A stretch of DNA of 64,000 bases, taken from the NCBI RefSeq assembly GCF_009865135.1, contig NZ_WWGH01000002.1:1116001-1180000 (forward strand), in the 5' to 3' direction. The DNA is from Streptomyces sp. SID8374. GTDB taxonomy: Bacteria > Actinomycetota > Actinomycetes > Streptomycetales > Streptomycetaceae. The translations under genes and the position numbers were made by a program. Below the pieces are notes generated by a model. The model had not been told where the DNA came from. It ran no database searches and saw nothing but the letters and a program-made list of their open reading frames with translations. How positions within the stretch are numbered: position 1 is the first letter of the stretch; each line of letters opens with the position of its first letter. Below are positions 42,943 to 50,919 of the stretch, in pieces.

Positions 42943-44037
42943 CTACTGCGTCACCAGGCCCTTTGCGTCACGTGCCAGTGCCGTCAGCCGCGAGATCGCC
43001 CGGAAGTATTTCTTCCGGTACCCGCCGTTCAGCATCTCGTCGCTGAACAGCTGGTCGAAGGGCAGCCCGGAGGCCAGCACCGGCACCTCGCGGTCGTACA
43101 GCCGGTCGGCCAGCACCACCAGGCGCAGCGCGGTCGACTGGTCCGGCACCGCCGTCACCCCGGTCAGGCAGACCGCGCCCAGCTCGTCGGTCAGCGCCCC
43201 GTACCGGCTCGGGTGCACCTTCGCCAGGTGTTCCAGCAGCCCCGGGAAGTCGTCCAGCGACGCGCCCGGCGTGGCGTACGCGGCCCGGGTGACCTGCTCG
43301 TCGGAGTACGGCGGCGGGGCCTCGGGCAGTCCGCGGTGCCGGTAGTCCTCACCGTCGATGCGCAGCGGGCGGAAGTGCGCGGACAGCCCCTGGATCTCGC
43401 GCAGGAAGTCGGCGGCGGCGAACCGGCCCTCGCCGAGCTTGCCCGGCAGCGTGTTCGAGGTCGCGGCCAGCGCCACCCCGTGCTCCACCAGCCGGCTGAG
43501 CAGCGAGGAGACCAGGACGGTGTCGCCCGGGTCGTCCAGCTCGAACTCGTCGATGCACAGCAGCCGGTGCCCGCTCAGCGTCTGCACGGTCTGCTGGAAC
43601 CCCAGCGCACCGACCAGGTTCGTCAGTTCCACGAACGTGCCGAACGCCTTCAGCGACGGCTCGGCGGGCGTGGCGTGCCAGAGGGAGGCGAGGAGGTGGG
43701 TCTTGCCGACGCCGTAGCCGCCGTCGAGATACACCCCGCGCGGACCGCTCGGCGCGGCCGGCTTCTTGCCCCCGAACCACTTCCGGCGCCCGGCACCCGT
43801 CGCGTGCGACCCGCCGAGCCCGGCGGCGAAGCCCGCGAGGACGGTCACGGCCTCGCTCTGGCTGGGCTGGTTCGGGTCGGGTACGTAGGTGTCGAAGCGC
43901 ACCGAATCGAAGCGCGGCGGCGGCACCATCTCGGCGACCAGACGGTCGGCGGGGACGCGCGGCTCGCGGGCGCACAGGGACAGCGGGGCCGTTTCGGCAA
44001 GGGGGCTCTGCCCCGGAAACGCGGTGGAGGACGACAC
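42943..44037 (-). CDS. zapE: AFG1-family ATPase (cell division protein ZapE-like)
   Basis: P-loop ATPase of 364 residues. Walker A GGYGVGKTH (about 106-114), Walker B LLCIDEFEL with the AFG1 signature DEFELDDPGD, and the sensor ATSNTLPGKLGEGRF. In E. coli ZapE acts on FtsZ rings during division under stress; in actinobacteria the role is less certain. N-terminal 40 residues are variable. The GTG start at 44037 is preceded by GGTGGAGAG. Divergent from the reductase gene, with only 37 bases between the two starts, so promoters must overlap. Confidence 0.88.
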   Translation of the reverse strand: MSSSTAFPGQSPLAETAPLSLCAREPRVPADRLVAEMVPPPRFDSVRFDTYVPDPNQPSQSEAVTVLAGFAAGLGGSHATGAGRRKWFGGKKPAAPSGPRGVYLDGGYGVGKTHLLASLWHATPAEPSLKAFGTFVELTNLVGALGFQQTVQTLSGHRLLCIDEFELDDPGDTVLVSSLLSRLVEHGVALAATSNTLPGKLGEGRFAAADFLREIQGLSAHFRPLRIDGEDYRHRGLPEAPPPYSDEQVTRAAYATPGASLDDFPGLLEHLAKVHPSRYGALTDELGAVCLTGVTAVPDQSTALRLVVLADRLYDREVPVLASGLPFDQLFSDEMLNGGYRKKYFRAISRLTALARDAKGLVTQ

Positions 44038-44074
44038 AACTCTCCACCCTAAGGCCCGTGCCAGACTGCAACCC

Positions 44075-44893
44075 ATGCGAAGCCTGTTCCCTGTGACGGA
44101 CCTGACAACAACAGCCGCTGCCTCCGACCCCTCGGAGCTGCTCACGGACCGCGAGTGGAGCCTCGACGAGCTGGCCGAGGCGTACGCGTACCCCACCGGC
44201 CTCCCCGCCGAAGGCCCCGGGAACGCCTGGCTGCGCGCCAACATGGTCTCCACCCTCGACGGCGCCGCCCAGCACGACGGCCGCTCGCAGCCCATCTCCT
44301 GCGCCGCCGACATGCGCATCTTCGGCACCCTGCGGGCCCTGGCCGATGTGGTGATCGCGGGGGCCGGGACCGTACGCCAGGAGGGGTACCGTCCGGCCCG
44401 CGCCCGGGAGGCCTTCGCGGCGCGGCGGGCGGCGGCCGGGCAGGGCCCCGCGCCGGCCATCGCGGTGGTGACCGGTTCGCTGGACCTGGACTTCTCGCTG
44501 CCGCTCTTCACCGAGCCGCTGGTCCCGACCCTTGTGGTGACCGGTGCCGGGGCTCCCGCCGACCGGATCGCCGCCGCCCGGAAGGCGGGCGCGGAGGTGG
44601 TGATCGCGGGCGAGGGCACCCGGGTGGACCCGGCGCGCGCGGTGCGGGAGCTGGCGGACCGGGGACTGCGGCGGCAGCTGACCGAGGGCGGGCCCCGGCT
44701 GCTGGGCCAGTTCGTGGCGGCGGGGGCGCTGGACGAGCTCTGCCTGACGCTCTCCCCGATGCTCACGGCCGGGGACGCGCAGCGGATCGCGGGCGGCCCC
44801 GGAGTGATCGTGCCGGAACGTTTCGCCTTGGCGTCGCTGCTGGAAGAGGACGGGTTCCTCTTCGGGCGGTACCGGCGGCGGGATGCCCGGTAA
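44075..44893 (+). CDS. RibD C-terminal-type pyrimidine reductase
   Basis: Stand-alone reductase of 272 residues with the RibD/DHFR-like fold: NMVSTLDGAAQHDGRSQPIS (split in the family as NMVxSLDG and the SxPIS step), ADVVIAGAGTVRQEGY and the ELADRGLRRQLTEGGPRLLGQF NADPH-binding segment. The bifunctional RibD deaminase half is absent, so it may act in riboflavin synthesis with a separate deaminase, or in deazaflavin or other pterin-like chemistry. ATG 44075 has no ribosome binding site; CAGACT seven bases upstream may be a leaderless -10. Divergent from zapE. Confidence 0.85.
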   Translation: MRSLFPVTDLTTTAAASDPSELLTDREWSLDELAEAYAYPTGLPAEGPGNAWLRANMVSTLDGAAQHDGRSQPISCAADMRIFGTLRALADVVIAGAGTVRQEGYRPARAREAFAARRAAAGQGPAPAIAVVTGSLDLDFSLPLFTEPLVPTLVVTGAGAPADRIAAARKAGAEVVIAGEGTRVDPARAVRELADRGLRRQLTEGGPRLLGQFVAAGALDELCLTLSPMLTAGDAQRIAGGPGVIVPERFALASLLEEDGFLFGRYRRRDAR

Positions 44894-45102
44894 CCGGCGG
44901 TAGGGACGCGCGGTGACCCCCTCGGGGGCGCGGGTTCACCGGCGGGGGGACACTTAGCGGAATTACCCGTTCCGGTTAGCTTCGGCTGGGCACACTTACC
45001 TCTGCAGTCCCCGTGGAAGCACGGGGAAGGATGGTTTCAGCAAACGACCGTCGACGGCCGAGCCGGCTGTCGGCGAGACGCAGAAGCGGAAGGGCGCCTG
45101 TC
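44894..45102. other. Leader region upstream of the small UspA-like gene
   Basis: This 209-base gap contains a compact hairpin, TCCCCGT (45008-45014) pairing with ACGGGGA (45021-45027), about 75 bases before the next start. A relatively AT-rich patch (44950-45000) may hold the promoter. No riboswitch class that I know is recognisable. Confidence 0.35.
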
Positions 45103-45573
45103 GTGTTCACAAGCGTTTTGATGATCGAGAAGCCGCTCACTCCCGAGGACGTGGACTTCGTCACCACCCTCCACGGCGAGGAGCGGATCTCGTTCGTCGT
45201 TCTGTTGCAGCCGCGCGGCGACCAGGCCGATGTCCTGCTGCGCGCGATCGACGACGTGGCGATGGGGGAGCTCAAGGAGGCCGTCCGCGAGGGCGAGGAA
45301 CCGGAGGGCAAGGAGGCCCGCGAACCCGCCGAGATCGGCCTCGAATACTCGCTACGGGCGCTGCGCGAGGCGGGCGCCGAAGCGGTCGGACAGGTGATCG
45401 AGGACCACCCCCTGGACAAGCTGAAGACCGTCGTCGACGACGCGGGCGCGGACGAGGTCATCGTCCTGACCGCCCCGCACTACGTGGAGGAGTTCTTCCA
45501 CCGCGACTGGGCCTCCCGCGCCCGGCACAAGGTCGGCGTCCCGGTGCTCAAGCTCTTCGCGCACAGCGAATAG
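45103..45573 (+). CDS. Conserved actinobacterial protein, often mislabelled indole-3-glycerol phosphate synthase
   Basis: A 156-residue cytoplasmic protein beginning VFTSVLMIEKPLT. The sequence alternates strands and helices (VVLLQPRG, VGQVIEDHPLDKLKTVVD, DEVIVLTAPHYVEEFFHRDW, split) in a manner like a nucleotide-binding UspA-type fold. From memory, database entries for this family carry the label indole-3-glycerol phosphate synthase, but none of the catalytic residues of TrpC are visible and it is far shorter than TrpC (about 265). Start: GGAAGGG before GTG 45103; ATG 45121 is possible. It lies 69 bases upstream of murC, so may be in the same operon. Confidence 0.7.
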   Translation: MFTSVLMIEKPLTPEDVDFVTTLHGEERISFVVLLQPRGDQADVLLRAIDDVAMGELKEAVREGEEPEGKEAREPAEIGLEYSLRALREAGAEAVGQVIEDHPLDKLKTVVDDAGADEVIVLTAPHYVEEFFHRDWASRARHKVGVPVLKLFAHSE

Positions 45574-45642
45574 GCTGAAGCCGCGCGGCCACCGGAGGCA
45601 AGCCGGACCGCGCCACCACACCACGAGCACGGAGGATCACAG

Positions 45643-47043
45643 ATGGCACCCGGCATTCCCGCCGCCATGGAACGACCGCACTTCATCGGCATCGGCGGCG
45701 CCGGAATGTCGGGCATCGCGAAGATCCTCGCCCAGCGCGGGGCGAAGGTGGCGGGCAGCGACGCCAAGGAGTCCGCCACCGCCGAGTCGCTGCGGGCGCT
45801 GGGGGTGACCGTGCACATCGGGCACGACGCCCGGCACCTGGCCGACGACGCGTCCTGTGTGGTCGTCTCCAGCGCCATCCGCGCCGACAACCCGGAGCTG
45901 CTGCGGGCCAACGAGCTGGCCATCCCGGTGGTCCACCGCTCCGACGCGCTGGCCTCCCTGATGAACGGCCTGCGCGCCATCGCGGTGGCGGGCACCCACG
46001 GCAAGACGACCACCACATCGATGCTGGCCGTCGCCCTCTCCTCGCTGAGCCTGGCCCCCTCGTACGCCATCGGCGGCGACCTGGAGGGCCCCGGCACCAA
46101 CGCCACGCACGGCGAGGGGGACATCTTCGTCGCGGAGGCGGACGAGAGCGACCGCAGCTTCCAGAAGTACGACCCCGAGGTCGCGATCGTCCTCAACGTG
46201 GAGCTGGACCACCACGCGAACTACGCCTCGATGGACGAGATCTACGACTCCTTCGAGACGTTCGTCGGCAAGGTCGTCCCCGGCGGCACCCTGGTCATCT
46301 CCGCCGACCAGCCCGGCGCGGTGGAGCTGACCCGCCGGGTCCGCGACCTCTCGGACCTCAAGGTCGTCACGTACGGCTCCGCCGAGGACGCCGACGTACG
46401 TGTCCACAAGGTCACCCCGCGCGGCCTGACCAGCGAGGTCACGGTCCTGCTGAACGGCAAGTTCCTCACGTTCACCGTCTCGGTCCCCGGCGCCCACTAC
46501 GCCCACAACGCGGTCGCCGCCCTCGCCGCCGGGGTCGCCCTCGGCATCCCGGCGCACAACCTCGCCTCGGCGCTCGGCAGCTATACCGGGGTCAAGCGCC
46601 GCCTCCAGCTCAAGGGCGAGGCGGCGGGCGTGCAGGTCATCGACTCGTACGCGCACCACCCCACCGAGATGACCGCGGACCTGGAGGCCATGCGCGGCGC
46701 CGCCGCCGACGCCCGCATCCTGGTCGTCTTCCAGCCGCACCTGTTCTCCCGTACGCAGGAGCTGGGTGCGGAGATGGGCCAGGCCCTCGCGCTGGCCGAC
46801 GCCTCCGTGGTCCTGGACATCTACCCGGCCCGCGAGGACCCGGTCCCGGGCATCACCAGCGCCCTGATCATCGACGCGGCGAAGGCGGCGGGCGCCGAGG
46901 TCACCGCCGTCCACGACCAGGACGCGGTCCCGGCCGCCGTCGCGGGAATGGCGAAGCCCGGTGATCTCGTTCTCACCATGGGAGCGGGCGATGTCACCGA
47001 CCTCGGCCCGCGCATCCTGGACCACCTGTCGAACGACCAGTAG
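45643..47043 (+). CDS. murC: UDP-N-acetylmuramate--L-alanine ligase
   Basis: Cytoplasmic ligase adding L-Ala to UDP-MurNAc, first step of the peptidoglycan stem peptide, 466 residues. Rossmann-like N-terminal domain (FIGIGGAGMSGIA), ATP-binding P-loop GTHGKTTTTS (117-126), Mg-binding EADESDRSF, and C-terminal domain with HHPTEM and FQPHLFSR. GGAGG 8 bases upstream of the ATG. In most Streptomyces murC sits apart from the mra/dcw cluster next to msrB, as here. The 3 prime end merges into a 15-bp tandem repeat. Confidence 0.96.
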   Translation: MAPGIPAAMERPHFIGIGGAGMSGIAKILAQRGAKVAGSDAKESATAESLRALGVTVHIGHDARHLADDASCVVVSSAIRADNPELLRANELAIPVVHRSDALASLMNGLRAIAVAGTHGKTTTTSMLAVALSSLSLAPSYAIGGDLEGPGTNATHGEGDIFVAEADESDRSFQKYDPEVAIVLNVELDHHANYASMDEIYDSFETFVGKVVPGGTLVISADQPGAVELTRRVRDLSDLKVVTYGSAEDADVRVHKVTPRGLTSEVTVLLNGKFLTFTVSVPGAHYAHNAVAALAAGVALGIPAHNLASALGSYTGVKRRLQLKGEAAGVQVIDSYAHHPTEMTADLEAMRGAAADARILVVFQPHLFSRTQELGAEMGQALALADASVVLDIYPAREDPVPGITSALIIDAAKAAGAEVTAVHDQDAVPAAVAGMAKPGDLVLTMGAGDVTDLGPRILDHLSNDQ

Positions 47044-47093
47044 CCGAGCGACAACGGATCGAACGACAACCGATCGAACGACGACCTGTCGAA
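47019..47093 (+). repeat. 15-bp degenerate tandem repeat at the end of murC
   Basis: CGACAACGGATCGAA (47049-47063), CGACAACCGATCGAA (47064-47078) and CGACGACCTGTCGAA (47079-47093) are consecutive 15-base units. The last matches GGACCACCTGTCGAA at 47019-47033, inside the last codons of murC, at 13 of 15 positions; 47034-47048 carries the stop. The murC-msrB spacer thus seems to be made of copies of the murC end. Confidence 0.75.
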
Positions 47094-47108
47094 CCGAGGG
47101 AGCGAGCC

Positions 47109-47516
47109 GTGCCGTACGACGTCGAGAAGCCGGACGAGCAGTGGCGGGCGGAGCTGTCCCCCGCCGAGTACCAGGTCCTGCGCCAGGCCGGCACCGAACC
47201 CGCCTTCCGGGGGGAGTACACCGACACCAAGACGGCGGGCGTCTACTCCTGCCGGGCCTGCGGGGCGGAGCTGTTCCGCTCGGACACCAAGTTCGAGTCG
47301 CACTGCGGCTGGCCGTCCTTCTACGACCCGAAGGACACCGACGCGGTGGAGCTGATCGAGGACCGCAGCCACGGCATGGTCCGCACCGAGGTGCGGTGCG
47401 CCCGCTGCGGCTCGCACCTGGGCCATGTCTTCGAGGGCGAGGGCTACCCGACCCCGACGGACCAGCGGTACTGCATCAACTCGATCTCGCTGACCCTGGC
47501 GCCGGACGAGAGCTGA
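47109..47516 (+). CDS. msrB: Peptide-methionine (R)-S-oxide reductase
   Basis: Repairs methionine-R-sulfoxide in proteins. The 135-residue product has the structural zinc site CRAC (Cys48, Cys51) and CARC (Cys97, Cys100), the CGWPSF motif, and catalytic Cys122 in RYCINS. GTG start with GGGAG seven bases upstream. It lies 65 bases past murC with repeats in between and is followed by a bidirectional terminator. Usually cytoplasmic; no signal peptide. Confidence 0.96.
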   Translation: MPYDVEKPDEQWRAELSPAEYQVLRQAGTEPAFRGEYTDTKTAGVYSCRACGAELFRSDTKFESHCGWPSFYDPKDTDAVELIEDRSHGMVRTEVRCARCGSHLGHVFEGEGYPTPTDQRYCINSISLTLAPDES

Positions 47517-47538
47517 GCCGGGCGCCCACGGAGGGCCC

Positions 47539-47570
47539 GATGCCCGCACAGGAAGACCTGTGCGGGCATC
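47539..47570. terminator. Bidirectional terminator after msrB
   Basis: GATGCCCGCACAGG (47539-47552) pairs with CCTGTGCGGGCATC (47557-47570), 14 perfect base pairs around AAGA, between msrB and the convergent 48-residue gene. Confidence 0.88.
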
Positions 47571-47621
47571 TGAGGCATACGCTTCCCGGCACCGCTCCGG
47601 CTCTCCGCCGAAGCGCCGAAG

Positions 47622-47768
47622 TCACCGGCGTCCGCGCAACCGTCCGAACAGGCTGCGTGCCTGGGCGCGCTTACGCGGGTCGGCCGCCGCGCGTCGGGCC
47701 GACTCGATGGTCCGCCGGCCCTGCGGGCTGCGGGTGAACTGGGTGATGCGAGCGATCAGGCGGGACAT
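47622..47768 (-). CDS. Small basic protein (48 residues)
   Basis: Starts MSRLIARITQFTRSPQGRR and ends in a run of Arg/Gly (LFGRLRGRR); net charge strongly positive. AAGGAGG five bases before ATG 47768 is one of the best ribosome binding sites in the window, which argues that this tiny gene is real. A nucleic-acid- or membrane-binding role fits its charge, but no function is known to me. Similar short proteins are conserved in Streptomyces near msrB. Confidence 0.7.
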   Translation of the reverse strand: MSRLIARITQFTRSPQGRRTIESARRAAADPRKRAQARSLFGRLRGRR

Positions 47769-47856
47769 GGTTCCTCCTTGAAGGGCCTGCCGCTCGCCTA
47801 CCCCGTAAACGCCCGGCCGCACGCTCACGGTGACGGCGGGTTCACCGAGGGGTGCC

Positions 47857-48327
47857 TCACCCCTGGTGGGGATCCTCGGCCGCCTCCGACCGCAGCAGCG
47901 GGTGGATGACTCCGGGGAAGACCCGGGCCCGTACGACCTCCTCGGCCGACCCGCCCTGCACGACCGTCTCCGCGACACCCCAGGGACGCCCGGCCAGGTG
48001 GATGGTGAGGGTGTACGAGGAGGAGCAGCCGGTGCACTCGTAGCGGTCGGCCCAGGTCTCGACCTCGGTGGTGGAGCCCGGGTAGCGCTTCACATGGCGG
48101 TGGAGGGCGTGGCAGTGGCCGCAGGTCTCGCCGGGCTCGCAGGTCCCGCCGCACGGACACGGCACGTCGAAGCTCTCGGCGGGGGTCCAGCGCTGGACGA
48201 GGACGGCCTCGCGGGTGGCGCCCATGTCCTTCATGGCCTTGAGGTTGCGGGCGGCGACGTTGTACGACTCGCCGGTGGCGGCCATCCGGTCACGGATGAC
48301 GTCCTTGCGTCCACGGTTGGTCGTCAT
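47857..48327 (-). CDS. Hypothetical protein with two cysteine clusters (zinc-finger-like)
   Basis: The 156-residue product begins TTNRGRKDVIRDRMAATGESYNVAAR (helical, similar to N-terminal segments of actinobacterial plasmid- and phage-type proteins, quoted in two parts: TTNRGRKDVIRDR and ATGESYNVAARN). Then come Cys clusters CPCGGTC / GETCGHC and ECTGC with two histidines, likely binding zinc. The C-terminal part has no motif. Ribosome binding site AGGAGGAGC precedes ATG 48327. Function unknown. Upstream and divergent is a 72-residue membrane peptide. Confidence 0.7.
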   Translation of the reverse strand: MTTNRGRKDVIRDRMAATGESYNVAARNLKAMKDMGATREAVLVQRWTPAESFDVPCPCGGTCEPGETCGHCHALHRHVKRYPGSTTEVETWADRYECTGCSSSYTLTIHLAGRPWGVAETVVQGGSAEEVVRARVFPGVIHPLLRSEAAEDPHQG

Positions 48328-48370
48328 GCGGCTCCTCCTGGGTTCACGCAGCCCGCCAGGAGGCCCATGA

Positions 48371-48589
48371 GTGACATCGGTACCTCTTTACGGTACCTGT
48401 CCGGGCCCGGCGCCCGGACCCGGCCGTCCGGCCACTTCGGCGCCGCCGGGCAAGCGGCTGGGCGGCCAGGACCGGGGCGTGGCCCTGCCGGCCATCGTGA
48501 CCGGCCGGCTGCTGATGCTCTGCGCGCTGGTGCTCGCGTACGTGGGGCTGGTGGCGGGACTCGGGGTCCTGGCCGACTCCGCGAGCTGA
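48371..48589 (+). CDS. Small single-pass membrane protein (72 residues)
   Basis: GTG 48371 with AGGAGG (48358-48363) seven bases upstream. An ATG at 48367 in another frame is too close to that site and gives an unlikely protein. The product has a Pro/Gly-rich N-terminal half and a C-terminal membrane helix (about 45-66, LLMLCALVLAYVGLVAGLGV). A palindrome GGTACC-7-GGTACC (48380-48398) sits at the beginning of the frame. No family recognised. Confidence 0.6.
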   Translation: MTSVPLYGTCPGPAPGPGRPATSAPPGKRLGGQDRGVALPAIVTGRLLMLCALVLAYVGLVAGLGVLADSAS

Positions 48590-48683
48590 GCACCGCGAGG
48601 TGAGCACCGCTGAGCTGAGCGGTCCGGGTGCACTCCCGGCGAGGACGGGCAGGATCATGACGTGATGGCCGCTGCCGGTGTGA

Positions 48684-48929
48684 TCACTCCGGCGGTGTCC
48701 GCCCACCGGCCTGCCCGTCGGCCTCCCGCGCCCGGGTCAGTTCGGCCGTCGACCGGCGCAGGATCTCGACCGTGCCCGTGAGCCGGCGGGTGACCGCCGC
48801 GCGCTCCACGTCGTCCATGCCGTCCACGAGGCCGTTCATCGCCTCGGCCATCGGGGCGAAGAGCCGGGCCAGGTCCCGGCGGTGCTCAGCCGTCACGCTC
48901 AGCGCGTACCTGCGCCCGTCCGAACGGTC
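48684..48929 (-). pseudogene. Remnant of a MarR-family regulator (C-terminal part only)
   Basis: Read from just after an in-frame TAG (48930-48932), the frame gives DRSDGRRYALSVTAEHRRDL then ARLFAPMAEAMNG and a dimerisation helix VERAAVTRRLTGTVEIL, which is the wing and C-terminal helices of a MarR winged-helix regulator. The helix-turn-helix half is missing. A GTG at 48896 could permit a 70-residue product, but no ribosome binding site is seen. Interpreted as a decayed regulator; upstream bases 48933-49069 show no N-terminal half in any frame that I can find. Confidence 0.65.
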
Positions 48930-49069
48930 CTAGCGGCGGTCCCCACTGGCTCCCGTGGAGCGCCAGGGCCCGGGTCCGCACCCTGAGACGCGAGAACCGG
49001 CGCACCTACCTGTGGCGCCTGGGGGCATTCCTGGCGCTCTACGTCGCGGCTGCGCGCGGAGTCCGTAGG

Positions 49070-49101
49070 GTCAGCCGCCCGCGAGCAGCAAGGCGGCTGA
49101 C
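49070..49101 (-). terminator. Hairpin downstream of the DUF397 gene
   Basis: GTCAGCCGCC (49070-49079) pairs with GGCGGCTGAC (49092-49101), 10 base pairs with a 12-base loop, 17 bases past the DUF397 stop. Confidence 0.7.
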
Positions 49102-49118
49102 GGAGGCTCAGGGCCCGC

Positions 49119-49367
49119 TCAGCCCTGGGCGGCGTACGAGAGGAAGCGCGTCCAGGCGGTCGGGGCGAGGGCGAGCTGCGGGCTCTCCTCGATCTTGGAG
49201 TCGCGGACGTGGACGGTGGAGGGGCAGGCGGCGACCTCGACGCAGTCGTCACCGGAGCCGCTGCTGTAGCTCGACTTGTGCCATTCCAGGGCCACTTCCA
49301 CGCAGGAGTCGCCGGAGCCGCTGCTGTAGCTGCTCTTGAACCAGGCCAGGTCTGTGGTGGTGCTCAT
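49119..49367 (-). CDS. DUF397 protein with duplicated N-terminal motif
   Basis: Typical actinobacterial small partner of WhiJ-like regulators, 82 residues. The family motif (W)xKSSYSSGSGDxCVEVA occurs twice in tandem (about 9-26 and 29-46) whereas one copy is usual, followed by the normal VHVRDSK end and TAWTRFL tail. So an internal duplication. It overlaps the XRE gene by four bases (ATGA), implying coupled translation. Known pairs of this type act in developmental and antibiotic control in Streptomyces; the specific role here is open. Confidence 0.88.
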   Translation of the reverse strand: MSTTTDLAWFKSSYSSGSGDSCVEVALEWHKSSYSSGSGDDCVEVAACPSTVHVRDSKIEESPQLALAPTAWTRFLSYAAQG

Positions 49368-50239
49368 CTCGCTCCTCGCATACGCCGCATCAGGCTCTTG
49401 GAGTCGTCCAACGAGAGAGCCTGTGAACGCATACTGGCACACCGCATCTGGAGTGCGCTGATCACCTTGGGGTCGGAGATGAACTGCCCGTGCTCCTGCC
49501 CCTCCAAGTAGCCGAACCACTGGTGCTCCGGTGTCTCCAGCAGCCGCATCGGCCCGTGCAGGCCCGCGTGGTGATGCCGTACCAGCGGCATGATCTGGAT
49601 GTCCACGTTGCGCAGCTCGGACAGGTCGAGAATGTGGTCGATCAGCTCATTGGTGACCTCCTCGCCGCCCAACTGCCGCAGGAACAGGTGCTCTTCCAGG
49701 ATGAAGGTGAACGCGGTGTTGGGGCGGTTCCGCAGGAGTTGCTGACGCTCCAGCCGAGCCGCGAGCTGTGCCTCGATCTGCTCGTCGTCGAGGGGCGGCA
49801 ACTGGTCCGCGAACAGCGTCCGCGCGTACGCCGGTGTCTGCAACAGCCCCGGAATCAACCGGCACTCGTACGTGTACAGACTCAGCGCCCCCAACTCCAG
49901 CAGCGCCCACTGCCGGAACCAGCTCGCCAGCCCCTTCCGCCGCGTCAGATGCTTCGCCGCCGCCAGAATCACGCCGAACGCGTCGAGAACGCTGTCCGCG
50001 CGCTCCGCGAAGTCCGGCGGCGGGAGGCGGCGGCCCTGTTCGATGGAGGCGATGGTCTCCAGTGAGTACCCGACGAGCGGTGCGAACTGTTCCTGCGTCA
50101 GCCGGGCCCGCTTGCGGAAGGTCTTGACGACTTCTCCGAACATCTTGAGGTTGTAGTGGGGTTCGGATCCAGGGCGGATCGCGCCGCCGTTGCCGAAGGT
50201 CCCGTACGTACTGTCGATGCCATCCGTGCCGTGCGTCAT
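49364..50239 (-). CDS. WhiJ-like XRE-family transcriptional regulator (DUF5753)
   Basis: The 291-residue product has an N-terminal XRE helix-turn-helix (about 38-90: FRKRARLTQEQFAPLVGYS and IASIEQGRRLPPP) and the C-terminal DUF5753 domain (WFRQWALLELGALSLYTYE in two parts, IPGLLQTPAYART, LEEHLFLRQLGG). This architecture with an adjacent DUF397 gene and an ATPase gene defines the WhiJ-like families abundant in Streptomyces. GGAGG about nine bases before ATG 50239 is favoured over ATG 50287. Probably binds the palindrome in the divergent promoter region (inference). Confidence 0.9.
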   Translation of the reverse strand: MTHGTDGIDSTYGTFGNGGAIRPGSEPHYNLKMFGEVVKTFRKRARLTQEQFAPLVGYSLETIASIEQGRRLPPPDFAERADSVLDAFGVILAAAKHLTRRKGLASWFRQWALLELGALSLYTYECRLIPGLLQTPAYARTLFADQLPPLDDEQIEAQLAARLERQQLLRNRPNTAFTFILEEHLFLRQLGGEEVTNELIDHILDLSELRNVDIQIMPLVRHHHAGLHGPMRLLETPEHQWFGYLEGQEHGQFISDPKVISALQMRCASMRSQALSLDDSKSLMRRMRGAR

Positions 50240-50324
50240 GTACGGCCACCTCCCCGTGGGCCTGTCCTGGTTCTCCAACCCGTCCATGCTCACGGAACGT
50301 GATTCGTACTGTCTACCCTTTGCG

Positions 50325-50349
50325 CCCGTACGCTGACTCAGCGTACGGG
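50325..50349. promoter_or_regulatory. Perfect 25-bp palindrome in a divergent promoter region
   Basis: CCCGTACGCTGA (50325-50336), a single C, then TCAGCGTACGGG (50338-50349). It lies between the XRE gene (minus) and the ATPase gene (plus), 86 bases from the first and 46 from the second, a good place for an operator controlling both. Confidence 0.65.
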
Positions 50350-50394
50350 TCGCTGACCTGGTGGAGACGGGCCTCGCGCCCGGAATCTGGGGGC

Positions 50395-50859
50395 ATGGAA
50401 GCACCTACGAAGGCCCAACCCGACGTAACCGTACGTGTGTTCAAGCGGCAGTTCAGCTCGAATCCGCGCGGCGCCCGGCTCGCCCGCCGCGTCGGCCTCT
50501 ACCAGCTGCACACCTGGGGCATCCCGTACCTCAGTGACGCCTCGGAGTCGGCCGCGCTCATCATCGGGGAGCTGACGGCCAACGCGGTGACCCATGGGCG
50601 CGTCCCCGGCCGTGACTTCGAGCTGCGCCTGACGCACACGCCCGGCGACCGGGAGATCCTGGGGGTCCTGCGGATCGAGGTGTCCGACACCCGGGGCGAG
50701 TGCCGGCCCCCGGGGCCGGGGGAGATCACCGCACCGGCGGACGGCGACGACAGCGGGCGCGGCATGCTGATCGTGGACGCGCTGGCGGACCGCTGGGCGG
50801 TCGTCGACCGCGAACCGCCGGGCAAGACGGTCCGCGCGGAGCTGGACCTGCTGTACTGA
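50395..50859 (+). CDS. Anti-sigma-factor-like ATP-binding protein (HATPase_c_2)
   Basis: A 154-residue GHKL ATPase of the RsbW/SpoIIAB type: N-box ELTANAVTHG, then G-box DDSGRGMLIVDALADRW. Small single-domain versions regulate sigma factors or act as signalling partners in WhiJ-like loci. Start ATG 50395 with a G-rich stretch directly upstream. Divergent from the XRE/DUF397 pair, sharing the promoter region with a palindrome. No sigma factor gene is adjacent, so its partner is unknown. Confidence 0.85.
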   Translation: MEAPTKAQPDVTVRVFKRQFSSNPRGARLARRVGLYQLHTWGIPYLSDASESAALIIGELTANAVTHGRVPGRDFELRLTHTPGDREILGVLRIEVSDTRGECRPPGPGEITAPADGDDSGRGMLIVDALADRWAVVDREPPGKTVRAELDLLY

Positions 50860-50919
50860 CCAGGCCCGGCGCGCTGCGCCCGGGCATGCCGACCGGTTCG
50901 GGCGGCGGTGTGCGGGCCT

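Noticed and set aside
45103-45573. Indole-3-glycerol phosphate synthase
   Set aside because: Much shorter than TrpC and without its catalytic residues; the label seems to be inherited from database usage.
48367-48603. Alternative frame starting ATG 48367
   Set aside because: Only three bases from AGGAGG, and the product is Arg/Gly/Ala-rich without motifs; GTG 48371 has proper spacing and gives a membrane helix.
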